Assembly: GCA_945957555.1 (NCBI GenBank)
Contig: CAMFLX010000008.1
Coordinates: forward strand, 23,319-87,318
DNA length: 64,000 bases
Direction of reading: 5' to 3'
Source: an uncultured Cytophagales bacterium
GTDB taxonomy: Bacteria; Bacteroidota; Bacteroidia; Cytophagales; UBA9547
Positions within the stretch are counted from its first letter, which is position 1; each line of letters begins with the position of its first letter. Below are positions 8,951-18,157 of this stretch, one piece after another. Made by a program: the position numbers and the translations under genes. A model generated the notes under the pieces. The model was not told the DNA's origin and made no database searches. It saw nothing but the letters and a program-made list of their open reading frames with translations.

Positions 8951-10363
8951 TTAAACAACCAAACTTAGGTCTACTTTTTGAAAATCTGACTTAGGGGCAT
9001 CGCACACAGAACAACAGTAATTATCGTTGAGCGCCGTAAATAAGACACCTGGCTTTATTGAATTTACCTCATCACCAAACTCAGGATCGTAAATTGTAAA
9101 ACAATGCTTACATTGCATCACAATCTTTGATATAGATTTTGCATTATTATCTTTATTTACTACGACACTTTTCTGCTGTTCCGAATTCAATTGTTCATAA
9201 TACTTTCTACACAATCGCTCCAACACAAAAACCAATTCATTTCGGTCTACTTCTTCGGCATATATTACATGCTTTTGCTTAGTTGGATTAAAATCTTCCG
9301 CAAAAAGTATATTATAGCGATCTTCCCCACTTCTCTTCTCTATAATCACAGAAGTCGCAATCTCCATTGACTTGCTTTTTACAGAGAAACTAAGACCATA
9401 AGTACGGATATCATGCTCATCAAACTGGCGCACCAAAAACATCTTGAGTTCCTGAGCTTCCGGATCAAGGTCTGGCAACTGCCAATTTAGCTCAAGTGCC
9501 GAGTGCCTAATATTAACCCCATATTTACCCAAAAGCTTTTCCCACAAAATTCTATGCACCTCTGCCACACCTTTAATCGCCAAAGTTTGCCAAGGTGTAA
9601 TATGAATCTCCGCAATTTTCGTTTCGGCACATAAATCCAATATTGCCGCAAGAAATTCTTTTGAGAAATTATTGTTTCTCCTGTAAATACCTAACCAGTT
9701 CTTATTTTCATAACTCACCATTCCCTCATAGTGAGGAAAACGAATCCTATCCAAAACCAATTCCTCGGTGACCTCTGTAGAGATATAAGTATTGCTTTTG
9801 TTAATTCTTTCTGCAATCTGTTTTAAATCATCTTCTTTATTGGTAAGAAGCTCCATCTCAAGCTGCTCACAAAAAGCTCCAATTTCGGTGGTGTATATCA
9901 TCTGAGGATATAACTGCATTCCATCTAACGATACATGCTTAACATAAACAAACCAAAAATTGACAGACTTAGTAGAACAAACTATATTTATATTCCCTGT
10001 AAACAGAGGGACGAGCCCCTGAGTAGGATCCACAATATTTATTTTCAACCTTGGCCTATACATAAAGCTTTCTAGCACGTCTTGATACATCCCCTCACTT
10101 ACCCATGGATGACTGGTAAATACATCTTCTCCTACATAAGAACTGATAATGTTGGGGAATTCGTTTTTATCTATTTCAAAATCGAACGATTTATCATCCA
10201 TTAAGGCATCCGTCTTGCCTTTTAATGTTTCTGCTACATCGAAGTATAAATTCTGTCTTTGTCCCAGATGCAAAACATCTACCTGCGCCTCCTCCAACAC
10301 ACACAAAAGATTACTCAATGCCCCAGTAGAAATACTCCCCCCCTTAAAATTAACTTTAAACAT
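8951..10363 (-). CDS. Nitrite/sulfite-reductase-like domain fused to rubredoxin
   Basis: A 470-residue cytoplasmic protein. Residues about 1-45 (KGGSISTGALSNLLCVLEE ... VLHLGQRQNLYF) match the ferredoxin-like half-domain of nitrite/sulfite reductases. A second, weaker copy seems present at about 220-300 (AEIHITPWQTLAIKGV). The four cysteines that bind the 4Fe-4S/sirohaem centre in true reductases are not seen. The C-terminus (about 415-465) is a rubredoxin with CKHC and CSVC motifs and YDPEFGDE. It follows the nitrate reductase gene by 23 bp, so it is probably an electron-transfer or assembly partner in nitrate/nitrite assimilation rather than the reductase itself. That role is inferred. Confidence 0.7.
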   Translation of the reverse strand: MFKVNFKGGSISTGALSNLLCVLEEAQVDVLHLGQRQNLYFDVAETLKGKTDALMDDKSFDFEIDKNEFPNIISSYVGEDVFTSHPWVSEGMYQDVLESFMYRPRLKINIVDPTQGLVPLFTGNINIVCSTKSVNFWFVYVKHVSLDGMQLYPQMIYTTEIGAFCEQLEMELLTNKEDDLKQIAERINKSNTYISTEVTEELVLDRIRFPHYEGMVSYENKNWLGIYRRNNNFSKEFLAAILDLCAETKIAEIHITPWQTLAIKGVAEVHRILWEKLLGKYGVNIRHSALELNWQLPDLDPEAQELKMFLVRQFDEHDIRTYGLSFSVKSKSMEIATSVIIEKRSGEDRYNILFAEDFNPTKQKHVIYAEEVDRNELVFVLERLCRKYYEQLNSEQQKSVVVNKDNNAKSISKIVMQCKHCFTIYDPEFGDEVNSIKPGVLFTALNDNYCCSVCDAPKSDFQKVDLSLVV

Positions 10364-10386
10364 CTTAGTCTATTTTATTAATGGAA

Positions 10387-13300
10387 TTAAACAGCAACTA
10401 ACACTTTTTCTAAAATCGCCTTCACTTCTGGCCTGCAACTTCCACAACCCGTACCCGCACCCGTTTCCTGACAAAGCGACTTAAAGTCTTCACAACCAGA
10501 TTTTATCTTATTCACAATATTACCTTCACCTACGTTGTTGCAGCTACAGACTAATCGACCTATTACACTCTCAGCCTTTTTACCACTCCTTAATAGCTGT
10601 AGCCTTTTTTCCGACAACTCAATACTTCCTTGAATCATCTCCTTAAATTCTGCAAACTCAGACTTATCACCTATCAAAATAGTTCCGACAAGCTTATCTT
10701 TATGGATCACACATTTTTTATAATAGCGTTTTGCTCTATCAATAAAGACTACTTCTTCATAATCCGGATCCCCCTGGGTATCAACAACTCCGATGGAACA
10801 CAATTGAATCCCCGACATTTTTAAGATATTCATTGACAAAGACCCTTTGTATGTAGCAGTTTCATCGCCATTGATATACTTAGCTACAATCTCTGCCTGT
10901 TGTTCGGCAGCAGCGGTAATCCCCCACATCATTCGTTCCCACTCGGCAATTTCCCCTACAGCAAAAACATTTTCATCAGAAGTTTGCAAATACTCATTCA
11001 CTACCACCCCTCTATTGCATTGCAAGCCACATTCTCTTGCAAGCTCAATATTAGGCGTAGTACCGATAGAGTATACTATAGCATCGCACTGCAAGGTCCG
11101 ACCTGATTTTAATTTAATGCCCATAATCCTTTCCTTTCCAAGCATTAACTGAACTTCATCGTTATACAAAACTTCTACGCCCCTATCAGCTACTTCTTGG
11201 TGCAACAAATCACTGCCCAAATTATCAAGTTGCCTATCCATGAGCCTAGAAATCCTTTGGATCACAGTCACCCTAATGTTCAATTCTCTCAAAGAGGCAG
11301 ACAACTCTAAACCCAACAAGCCTCCTCCCACAATAACCACATGGCCACCTTCTGGTACATAATCCTTGAAACTATCAGCATCATCCCGAGTCCTCATCGT
11401 AAAGATCCCATCAATATTAGGTAAATCTTTAGGCCTTGTAGGTCTACTTCCAGTGGCGATAATTAACTTATCATAATTCACCTCTTCGCCTCTATCCGTA
11501 GTCAACACCTTGTTTCCTCTATCAATATGTGTAACAGAAACCCCTCTATGCAGTTTTATCTTAAGATCGTTTTCTTCGTCATCCTTCATTTTTACAAGCT
11601 GATCCCACAATTGCTCACCGCTTATATAATCCGGCAACATAACCCTATTATAAAAAGGGTACTTTTCCTTAGAAAAAATGTGAATTTCATCTTGACTATT
11701 CAACTCCCTAAAACTCTTCACAAAACCGTAAGCTCCAGCACCAGCACCCACTATTACGATTTTCTCAGGTTGTTTCATATACTTGACAACCTCTACTGCG
11801 GAAAACTTTAAATCAGGCTCTTTAGATTTGGCATCAAACAATCTATTGGTCAAATTATTCGTTCTTGAAAATTTTGACCCCTTAGTTTTGCCCCAATGCA
11901 TAGGCATAAACACTACACCTCTCTTAATATCAGCAGTAACTTTTGCTTTAATCCGAACAAAGCCCCTTCTGCCTGAAATCTGAACCAAATCACCTTCTTT
12001 AATACCTCTCTTTTCCGCATCTTTTGGGTGTATCTCCAAATAGTTTTCTGCAATGTGCTGGTTAAGTTTATTTACTTTACCAGTCCGAGTCATGGTGTGC
12101 CATTGATCGCGAATCCTCCCTGTAGTCAAAACCAAAGGGAATTCCTGATCTATAGGTTCTGACAGATTAACATCCACGACGGAATGTATCTTGGCCTTCT
12201 GATCTGCTGTGTAAAACTTTCCATCAACGAATAATCTAGGTACACCAGATCCAGAATGTCCCTTTGGATAAGGCCACTGCACAGAACCTTTTTCCTTTAA
12301 AATATCATAGCTCAACCCAGAGATATCAATATTGGTCCCCTCTGTCAGAGCAATGTGCTCATCATATATTTCAGAAGCATTTTTAAAATCAAACCCTTCA
12401 AAACCCATCTTTTTAGCAAATCGACACAGTATCTCTATATCAGGTAATGCTTCAGAAGGCGGTTCAGTAAGTTTGTTAAGGTAACTGATGCGTCTTTCAC
12501 TATTGGTCATAGTACCCTCTTTCTCTGCCCACATAGCTGCAGGAAGAACTAAATCAGCATATTCAACAGTTTCACTTCGCTCGCTAATATCTTGAACTAC
12601 CACAAACTTGGCGTTTTTAAGACCTTTTTCAACCATAGCGCTATCTGGCAAGCTCACCATAGGATTAGTGCATATAATCCAAATCGCCTTCATTTCACCA
12701 GAAGCCAGAGCGTCAAACATTTCAACGGCTGTAAGACCCGGCTTGGACTGAATAGTCCCATCCTCAACTTTCCAAAAACGTTCGACCTCTGCCCTATGAT
12801 CCGCATTTAACAAATCTCTGTGAGCAGGTAAAAGATTTGCAAGACCACCAACTTCACGACCTCCCATTGCGTTAGGCTGTCCAGTAAGGGAAAATGGACC
12901 CGAGCCTGGCTTACCTATCTTCCCCGTAATCAAGTTCAAATTGATCAGACTCAAATTTTTATTGACACCTACCACGCTTTGGTTATATCCCATTGCCCAC
13001 ATGGTAATAAAACCCTTTGAGCGGCCTATATACTCTGCTGCCCAATAAATATCTTCAGCAGAAACACCGCATATCTTTGCGGCTTCCTTGACACTCTTTT
13101 TGGCAACTTCTTTTTTTAGTTCCTCATAACCATTAGTAAACTTCGAAATATATTCTTTGTCAACCATATCTCTATCAATCAATACAGAAGCAATCGCATT
13201 GTTAAGCACAATGTCGGTCCCTGGATTGATCTGTAAGTGAATATCAGCCAGCGAACAAGTTTGTGTCTTTCTTGGATCAGCCACAATAATTTTCACATCA

Positions 13301-13890
13301 GGGTTCGCCGCTTTGTATGCTTCAATCCTTCTCCAAAGTATAGGATGACACCATGCAGGATTAGCCCCTGCTATGTAAAAACAGTCAGCCAGTTCGATAT
13401 CTTCATAGCTACAAGGCACTGAATCTTCACCGAGGCTCAACTTATAGCCCACCACTGCAGAACTCATACAAAGCCTAGAATTAGTATCGATATTATTAGT
13501 CCCCAAAAAGCCTTTTGTAAGTTTATTCACCACATAGTACTCCTCCGTCAAGCACTGACCAGAGACATAAAAACCTACGGAGTTTGGACCATACTTCTGA
13601 ATTAGGTTCTTAAAAATCGCCGATGCCCGATCCAAAGCCGCATCCCAAGTAACCCTTTGTAGCGGCATTGATCTATTATATCTCATTTGAGGATATAACA
13701 ATCTGTCCGACTTATCCATAACAGTATAGTGAATGTTCATTCCTTTAGAACACAACATCCCCTTGTTCACTGGATTATCTTTATCGCCCTCTACCTTCAA
13801 AACACCTGTTTTTTCCTTGGTGACCACCATTCCGCATCCCACACCACAGTATGAGCACGTAGATTTAAAGCTTTCTGATGTACCATTCAT
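10387..13890 (-). CDS. Fused assimilatory nitrate reductase, FAD/NAD(P)H oxidoreductase and BFD-type [2Fe-2S] domain
   Basis: A 1167-residue cytoplasmic enzyme that should reduce nitrate to nitrite. The N-terminal 4Fe-4S site uses CSYCGVGC and the later MLCSKG. The molybdopterin (bis-MGD) catalytic domain runs to about 560, with the probable Mo-ligand Cys in SRLCMSSAV, and the molydopterin dinucleotide-binding domain covers about 570-690 (LTTGRIRDQWHTMTRTG). From about 705 a flavoprotein related to NirB/NasB N-terminal modules begins (IVIVGAGAGAYGF; second nucleotide site VVIVGGGLLGLELS). The C-terminus is a BFD-like cluster (CSCNN ... GTGCGSCRP). The arrangement suggests electrons pass from NAD(P)H through FAD and [2Fe-2S] to Mo in one chain. 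No NirBD or nitrate transporter gene is present in the window. Confidence 0.88.
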   Translation of the reverse strand: MNGTSESFKSTCSYCGVGCGMVVTKEKTGVLKVEGDKDNPVNKGMLCSKGMNIHYTVMDKSDRLLYPQMRYNRSMPLQRVTWDAALDRASAIFKNLIQKYGPNSVGFYVSGQCLTEEYYVVNKLTKGFLGTNNIDTNSRLCMSSAVVGYKLSLGEDSVPCSYEDIELADCFYIAGANPAWCHPILWRRIEAYKAANPDVKIIVADPRKTQTCSLADIHLQINPGTDIVLNNAIASVLIDRDMVDKEYISKFTNGYEELKKEVAKKSVKEAAKICGVSAEDIYWAAEYIGRSKGFITMWAMGYNQSVVGVNKNLSLINLNLITGKIGKPGSGPFSLTGQPNAMGGREVGGLANLLPAHRDLLNADHRAEVERFWKVEDGTIQSKPGLTAVEMFDALASGEMKAIWIICTNPMVSLPDSAMVEKGLKNAKFVVVQDISERSETVEYADLVLPAAMWAEKEGTMTNSERRISYLNKLTEPPSEALPDIEILCRFAKKMGFEGFDFKNASEIYDEHIALTEGTNIDISGLSYDILKEKGSVQWPYPKGHSGSGVPRLFVDGKFYTADQKAKIHSVVDVNLSEPIDQEFPLVLTTGRIRDQWHTMTRTGKVNKLNQHIAENYLEIHPKDAEKRGIKEGDLVQISGRRGFVRIKAKVTADIKRGVVFMPMHWGKTKGSKFSRTNNLTNRLFDAKSKEPDLKFSAVEVVKYMKQPEKIVIVGAGAGAYGFVKSFRELNSQDEIHIFSKEKYPFYNRVMLPDYISGEQLWDQLVKMKDDEENDLKIKLHRGVSVTHIDRGNKVLTTDRGEEVNYDKLIIATGSRPTRPKDLPNIDGIFTMRTRDDADSFKDYVPEGGHVVIVGGGLLGLELSASLRELNIRVTVIQRISRLMDRQLDNLGSDLLHQEVADRGVEVLYNDEVQLMLGKERIMGIKLKSGRTLQCDAIVYSIGTTPNIELARECGLQCNRGVVVNEYLQTSDENVFAVGEIAEWERMMWGITAAAEQQAEIVAKYINGDETATYKGSLSMNILKMSGIQLCSIGVVDTQGDPDYEEVVFIDRAKRYYKKCVIHKDKLVGTILIGDKSEFAEFKEMIQGSIELSEKRLQLLRSGKKAESVIGRLVCSCNNVGEGNIVNKIKSGCEDFKSLCQETGAGTGCGSCRPEVKAILEKVLVAV

Positions 13891-13897
13891 ATATAAG

Positions 13898-13967
13898 TAA
13901 CGTTTTTAAGTCTAAACAATAATACATAGGCAAAATTACTCATAATAATCATTACAAAAAAACGTTA
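13898..13967 (-). promoter_or_regulatory. Candidate operator pair and promoter of the nitrate unit
   Basis: TAACGTTTTT (13898-13907) and AAAAACGTTA (13958-13967) form an inverted repeat of ten-base arms 50 bp apart. Between them, on the minus strand, TAATTTTG (13938 to 13931) fits the Bacteroidota -7 box, with TTTG (13958 to 13955) at a short 16-bp spacing. The arms thus flank a possible transcription start, as in looped repressor or activator sites. The regulator is unknown. Confidence 0.45.
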
Positions 13968-13972
13968 TTAAA

Positions 13973-14020
13973 AAATATTTTATTAAATTAAGTATTAATA
14001 CTTAATTTAATAAAATATTT
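13973..14020. repeat. 48-bp perfect AT-rich palindrome
   Basis: Two 24-base arms (13973-13996 and 13997-14020) are exact reverse complements with no loop; the centre is AGTATTAATACT. It lies in the divergent gap between the nitrate unit and the aminotransferase gene. It has no T-tract and is far from either gene's end, so a terminator is unlikely. Possible roles are a regulator site or a cruciform. The remaining sequence of this 296-bp gap is very AT-rich with no gene. Confidence 0.9.
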
Positions 14021-14156
14021 AAAAAACAAACACTATTAACACACGAAAAAACCTTCAATAAATACAACATCTCCAACCATTATCAACAATAATCAAAAAA
14101 CTAAGTCCAGATAAATTTTGACATAAATAAATTCATGTTCATATCATCCAAATAAT

Positions 14157-14164
14157 TAATTTTG
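14157..14164 (+). promoter_or_regulatory. Probable -7 box for the aminotransferase gene
   Basis: TAATTTTG matches TAnnTTTG and lies 22 bp before the ATG at 14187. A TTTG at 14117-14120 is too far upstream to be its partner. Confidence 0.4.
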
Positions 14165-14186
14165 CAGACTAATATTTCTTGCAAAC

Positions 14187-15491
14187 ATGCGTCAAAGACT
14201 TTTAAGCGAAGGGGCCAAAGAACTTAGTTATGAGATCAGGGAGATTGTAAAAAAAGCAACACTGATTCAGCAACTTGGTCAAAAAATCTATTGGGAAAAC
14301 ATTGGGGATCCCATTCAGAAAAACTGTGTCATCCCACAATGGATGAAGGATATCCTCGCCCAGCTCATGCAAGAAAATGAGACATATAGTTACTGCCATT
14401 CGAAAGGTGTTGAGGAAACCAGGAAGTATTTAGCCAATATTAACAATACTCGAAATGGAGCACAGATTACATCCGAGGACATCCTTTTTTTTAATGGCCT
14501 TGGGGATGCTATTGCTAAGGTGTACCAATACCTAACCCATACGGCGAGGGTTATAGGGCCATCTCCAGCGTATTCAACTCATTCTTCGGCTGAAGCCGCT
14601 CATGCAAATACCCAACCCATCACCTATAAACTTGATCCAGATAATCACTGGTACCCAGATTTAGACGATTTATATTTAAAAATCAAGTACAATCCCAATA
14701 TAGTAGCCATACTGATCATAAACCCTGACAACCCCACAGGAATGGTCTATCCCTTAGATACACTCAAAAGGATTATAGAGATCGCGAAAGAATTTAAACT
14801 CTTCATCATTAGTGACGAAATATATTTGAATATCACATACAACGGTGCAAGGGCCTTTTCATTAGCCGAGGTAATCGATGATGTCCCTGGTATTGCGTTG
14901 AAAGGAATTTCAAAAGAACTTCCTTGGCCTGGCGCTAGATGTGGTTGGATGGAGTTTTACAATAGAGAAAAAGACTTGGAATTTAAAAAGTTTTGCTCAG
15001 CATTGGAAAATGCTAAAATGATTGAAGTCTGCTCTACCAAATTACCTCAACTATCCATCCCAAGAATTCTATCAGATGAGAGGTTTAAAGTTTACAGAAA
15101 AGAACTCAATGAAAGTATTGGACGTAGAAGCAAAATCATTGCCCAAATTCTAGGAGAAGTACCGTCCTTGACATTCAATGAAACTTACGGAGCATTTTAC
15201 AATACAATCATATTCAAAGAAGGTACCTTAAAAAAGACTCAAAAACTTGAAATCGCAAACCCCGAGGTAAAAGCGTTAGTAGAAAAATGGGTATCTGACG
15301 AAGACATGCCTTTTGATAAACGCTTTGTGTATTATCTTTTAGGCGCAAAGGGAATTTGTGTTGTACCCATATCATCCTTTTGCTCAGAATTACAAGGCTT
15401 TCGCGTAACACTTTTAGAAGAAAACGTGAAGCTACTAGAACATATATTTAAAGGAATTAGAGACGCTGTCACTGAATACATAGAAAGCTAA
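14187..15491 (+). CDS. Pyridoxal-phosphate aminotransferase, class I/II
   Basis: A 434-residue fold-type I PLP enzyme. Seen are the cofactor-contact motif NPDNPTGMVYP (about 172-182), SDEIYLNITYNG (about 208-219) with the Asp and Tyr that hold PLP, the Schiff-base Lys in GISKELPWPGARCGW (about 241-255), and a late Arg in GFRVTLLEE. It starts with an extended N-terminus (LLSEGAKELSYEIREIVKKA), as in alanine/aspartate-type aminotransferases of Bacteroidota. The amino donor cannot be told from sequence. Its TAA is followed directly by the GTG of ispE, so the two are translationally coupled. Confidence 0.85.
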   Translation: MRQRLLSEGAKELSYEIREIVKKATLIQQLGQKIYWENIGDPIQKNCVIPQWMKDILAQLMQENETYSYCHSKGVEETRKYLANINNTRNGAQITSEDILFFNGLGDAIAKVYQYLTHTARVIGPSPAYSTHSSAEAAHANTQPITYKLDPDNHWYPDLDDLYLKIKYNPNIVAILIINPDNPTGMVYPLDTLKRIIEIAKEFKLFIISDEIYLNITYNGARAFSLAEVIDDVPGIALKGISKELPWPGARCGWMEFYNREKDLEFKKFCSALENAKMIEVCSTKLPQLSIPRILSDERFKVYRKELNESIGRRSKIIAQILGEVPSLTFNETYGAFYNTIIFKEGTLKKTQKLEIANPEVKALVEKWVSDEDMPFDKRFVYYLLGAKGICVVPISSFCSELQGFRVTLLEENVKLLEHIFKGIRDAVTEYIES

Positions 15492-16298
15492 GTGGTTACA
15501 TTCCCCAATATTAAGATCAACATCGGGCTCAACATTGTCGAGAAAAGACAAGACGGCTTTCACAATATTGAGTCGGTGTTTTATCCTGTACATTTTTCAG
15601 ATGTCCTAGAAATCTTACCAGCCAAAGAAACCCATTTTTCATCTACCGGAATTGCCATACCAGGAGCTTTAAAAGATAATTTATGTATAAAGGCATACGA
15701 ACTTCTTAAGAAAGATTTCCAACTTCCTCCCGTACAAATTCATCTGCATAAGGTCGTACCTATTGGGGCAGGTCTTGGAGGAGGGTCTTCTGACGCAGCT
15801 TTTACACTAAAAACATTAAACAATCTATTTGAACTTGGAATACATCCTACTCAACTGGAAACTTATGCACAAAAATTGGGTAGCGACTGCGCTTTCTTCA
15901 TCGACAATAAGTCAAAGTACTGCTACCATAAAGGTGATGAATTCAAAAACCTAAAACTGGATTTAAGTCCATATGTCTTCGTGATCATCTACCCTGATAT
16001 ACATATATCAACCCCTGAGGCCTATGCAGGAATTAAACCTAAAAAGAGTGACTACAATTTAATGGATATAATATCTCTTCCCATTACTGAATGGAAAAAT
16101 CATATTCGTAATGACTTTGAAGAGACAATCTTTATTAAATATCCCTTACTCGAACAAATAAAGGTTGATTTATATAAAAAAGGCGCTCTTTATGCCTCAA
16201 TGAGCGGATCGGGCTCCTCTCTATTTGGAATATTCGATTTACCAATAGATGTTTCCGAGTTAAAAAAGAAGTATTTGGTATGGACAAGCAATTATTGA
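15492..16298 (+). CDS. ispE: 4-diphosphocytidyl-2-C-methyl-D-erythritol kinase IspE
   Basis: IspE phosphorylates CDP-methylerythritol with ATP in the MEP route to isoprenoids. The 268-residue GHMP kinase shows the N-terminal FPNIKINIGLNIVEKRQDGFHNI, the ATP-binding glycine loop PIGAGLGGGSSDAAF (about 91-105) and the C-terminal MSGSGSSLFGIF. The start is GTG at 15492, abutting the previous stop; it gives the conserved family N-terminus. The C-terminus is a little short. It converges with the next gene with a two-bp gap. Confidence 0.93.
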   Translation: MVTFPNIKINIGLNIVEKRQDGFHNIESVFYPVHFSDVLEILPAKETHFSSTGIAIPGALKDNLCIKAYELLKKDFQLPPVQIHLHKVVPIGAGLGGGSSDAAFTLKTLNNLFELGIHPTQLETYAQKLGSDCAFFIDNKSKYCYHKGDEFKNLKLDLSPYVFVIIYPDIHISTPEAYAGIKPKKSDYNLMDIISLPITEWKNHIRNDFEETIFIKYPLLEQIKVDLYKKGALYASMSGSGSSLFGIFDLPIDVSELKKKYLVWTSNY

Positions 16299-16300
16299 TA

Positions 16301-17146
16301 TTAAGCGTATACCCCCTTTGGCTTCTGCAAAAAAGATTCCTGAGCCCTTCCCTTATCTTTTTTAGATTTATAAATCACAAAAAAGAGGCTACCGAATATA
16401 ATAGGGCCAAAATACAACATAAAAAAGGTAAATTGATGAAGTAACACAACCCTTGGCGCAGGAAATGCATTGGTCTCACCAACCGTATAAGTAGAAAACA
16501 TTTTCGATACCATTTTATGCTCAGAATCCTTATATTTGCTAACAATATAAGAACGTTTTTCTCCGTCAAATTGCCTCGCGGATGCATCATTTCGCATCAA
16601 AGGCTCCTTTGTCGGATCAAAAAAATACCATTGATCCCCAACCTTCGCTTCCATACAAAAATGCCCATTTAAACCCACTTTTCTGACTTCAAACCCATTT
16701 TTCATAAGTAAATCCATCAACACGATACTCTGTTGGCTACAAGCAGCATGGTTGTACTTCATTAAATCATCAGGAATTACTACAGCACTAAGGTTATCCC
16801 AAATCAAGTCTCCCAAAAACTTCATATATGGATTGTTGCAGTAACTATAATGACTGTATGCAAAACAAAATCGAGACTCGACCAGATCATTGGCTACTTC
16901 TAGGTATGCTAACGAATTTCGTACTATATGATTCTGTTTTGCAATTGCATTTAGTGTATCAGAAAGACTTCGAATTGACTTGACTTTAGAGAATAAATTA
17001 GAGTCATACTTTTCTATTGTGGAAGGCTGAATTTCAAAAACAGTCTTATCCTCTTTAAATAAAAAGAAGATAAGACTTATAATAAAGGAAATACCAAAAC
17101 TACCCGCAGACAGCTTCAATAAGATCCTGTTAGAAAAAATAGTCAT
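16301..17146 (-). CDS. Membrane-anchored transglutaminase-like protein
   Basis: A 281-residue protein with a transmembrane segment at each end (LSAGSFGISFIISLIFFLF near 10-28 and FTFFMLYFGPIIFGSLFFVIY near 240-260). Between them is a domain with a transglutaminase/papain-like triad in order: Cys in NHAACSQQSIVLMDLL, His in GLNGHFCMEAKV and Asp in WYFFDPTKEP. Such bacterial domains are usually cysteine proteases or amidases; the substrate is unknown. The central domain is probably periplasmic. I chose the ATG at 17146, one base after the bioB stop; it is the last gene of sppA-bioB-this gene. Confidence 0.65.
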   Translation of the reverse strand: MTIFSNRILLKLSAGSFGISFIISLIFFLFKEDKTVFEIQPSTIEKYDSNLFSKVKSIRSLSDTLNAIAKQNHIVRNSLAYLEVANDLVESRFCFAYSHYSYCNNPYMKFLGDLIWDNLSAVVIPDDLMKYNHAACSQQSIVLMDLLMKNGFEVRKVGLNGHFCMEAKVGDQWYFFDPTKEPLMRNDASARQFDGEKRSYIVSKYKDSEHKMVSKMFSTYTVGETNAFPAPRVVLLHQFTFFMLYFGPIIFGSLFFVIYKSKKDKGRAQESFLQKPKGVYA

Positions 17147-17147
17147 T

Positions 17148-18152
17148 TTAATGTTGTGGTATCTGCTCAAATCTAAGGGCTTCTCCTTCTCCTTTAAAGG
17201 CTTCTCTAGGCTTCAGCCCAAGCAGTTCAAACATATTTTGATCTTCATTAACTTCAGGGTTTGGTGTAGTCAATAATTTATCACCCGCAAAAATAGAATT
17301 AGCCCCTGCCATAAAACATAAAGCTTGCTCTTCAACAGACATTCTTACCCTACCCGCTGATAATCTTACCATTGCCTTTGGCATGATGATCCTTGCGGTC
17401 GCAATCATCCTTACCATTTCCCAAACTGAAACTCTTGGCTGATCTTCCAAAGGAGTACCTTCTACAGGTACCAAAGCATTTACGGGAACACTTTCAGGAT
17501 GCTCGGGAAGGTTCACTAAAGTATGAAGCATACCTATCCTATCTTCGTGGCTTTCCCCCATCCCTATAATACCACCAGAACAGACATGTATTTTGGCCTT
17601 GCGAACATTTTCAAGCGTATCGAGCCTATCATCATAGGTCCTTGTTGATATTATCTTATCATAATGTTCCTCACTCGTATCCAAATTGTGATTATATGCA
17701 TAAAGTCCCGCATTTTTGAGTTTTTCAGCCTGTTCTTCGGTTAGCATACCCAAAGTACAACAAACTTCCATCCCCATCTTATTCACACCGTCGACCATTT
17801 GCAATACTTTGTCAAAATCACGGTTATCTCTTACCTCTCGCCATGCAGCACCCATACAAAATCTAGTGCTACCATTTATTTTTGCATTTGATGCTGCTTG
17901 TAATACTTCATCTACCTCTAAAAGCTTTTCAACTTTTACATTAGTATGATACCTTGCAGCTTGAGGGCAGTATGCACAATCTTCAGGGCATCCACCAGTC
18001 TTTACGGAAAGTAAGGTACAAACTTGAACCTCACCAGTTGCATGATGCTCCCGATGAACCGTAGCTGCTCTATACATCAACTCCAGAACAGGCATGTTAT
18101 AAATCCCGGAAATCTCCTCTCTTGTCCAATGTTTATTGAATCCTTGCGTCAT
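17148..18152 (-). CDS. bioB: Biotin synthase
   Basis: BioB is a radical-SAM enzyme that inserts sulfur into dethiobiotin. The 334-residue protein has the radical-SAM cluster motif in [12 protein letters not shown] (CxxxCxxC, about 52-63). It also has the conserved [12 protein letters not shown] (substrate and second-cluster region), GGIIGMGES, the Arg-bearing RLSAGR (the unusual [2Fe-2S] ligand) and [14 protein letters not shown]. It starts five bp after sppA. No other bio genes are in the window. Confidence 0.97.
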   Translation of the reverse strand: MTQGFNKHWTREEISGIYNMPVLELMYRAATVHREHHATGEVQVCTLLSVKTGGCPEDCAYCPQAARYHTNVKVEKLLEVDEVLQAASNAKINGSTRFCMGAAWREVRDNRDFDKVLQMVDGVNKMGMEVCCTLGMLTEEQAEKLKNAGLYAYNHNLDTSEEHYDKIISTRTYDDRLDTLENVRKAKIHVCSGGIIGMGESHEDRIGMLHTLVNLPEHPESVPVNALVPVEGTPLEDQPRVSVWEMVRMIATARIIMPKAMVRLSAGRVRMSVEEQALCFMAGANSIFAGDKLLTTPNPEVNEDQNMFELLGLKPREAFKGEGEALRFEQIPQH

Positions 18153-18157
18153 TGTTG

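Noticed and set aside
8951..10363. True assimilatory nitrite reductase
   Set aside because: The cysteine set that binds 4Fe-4S and sirohaem is absent.
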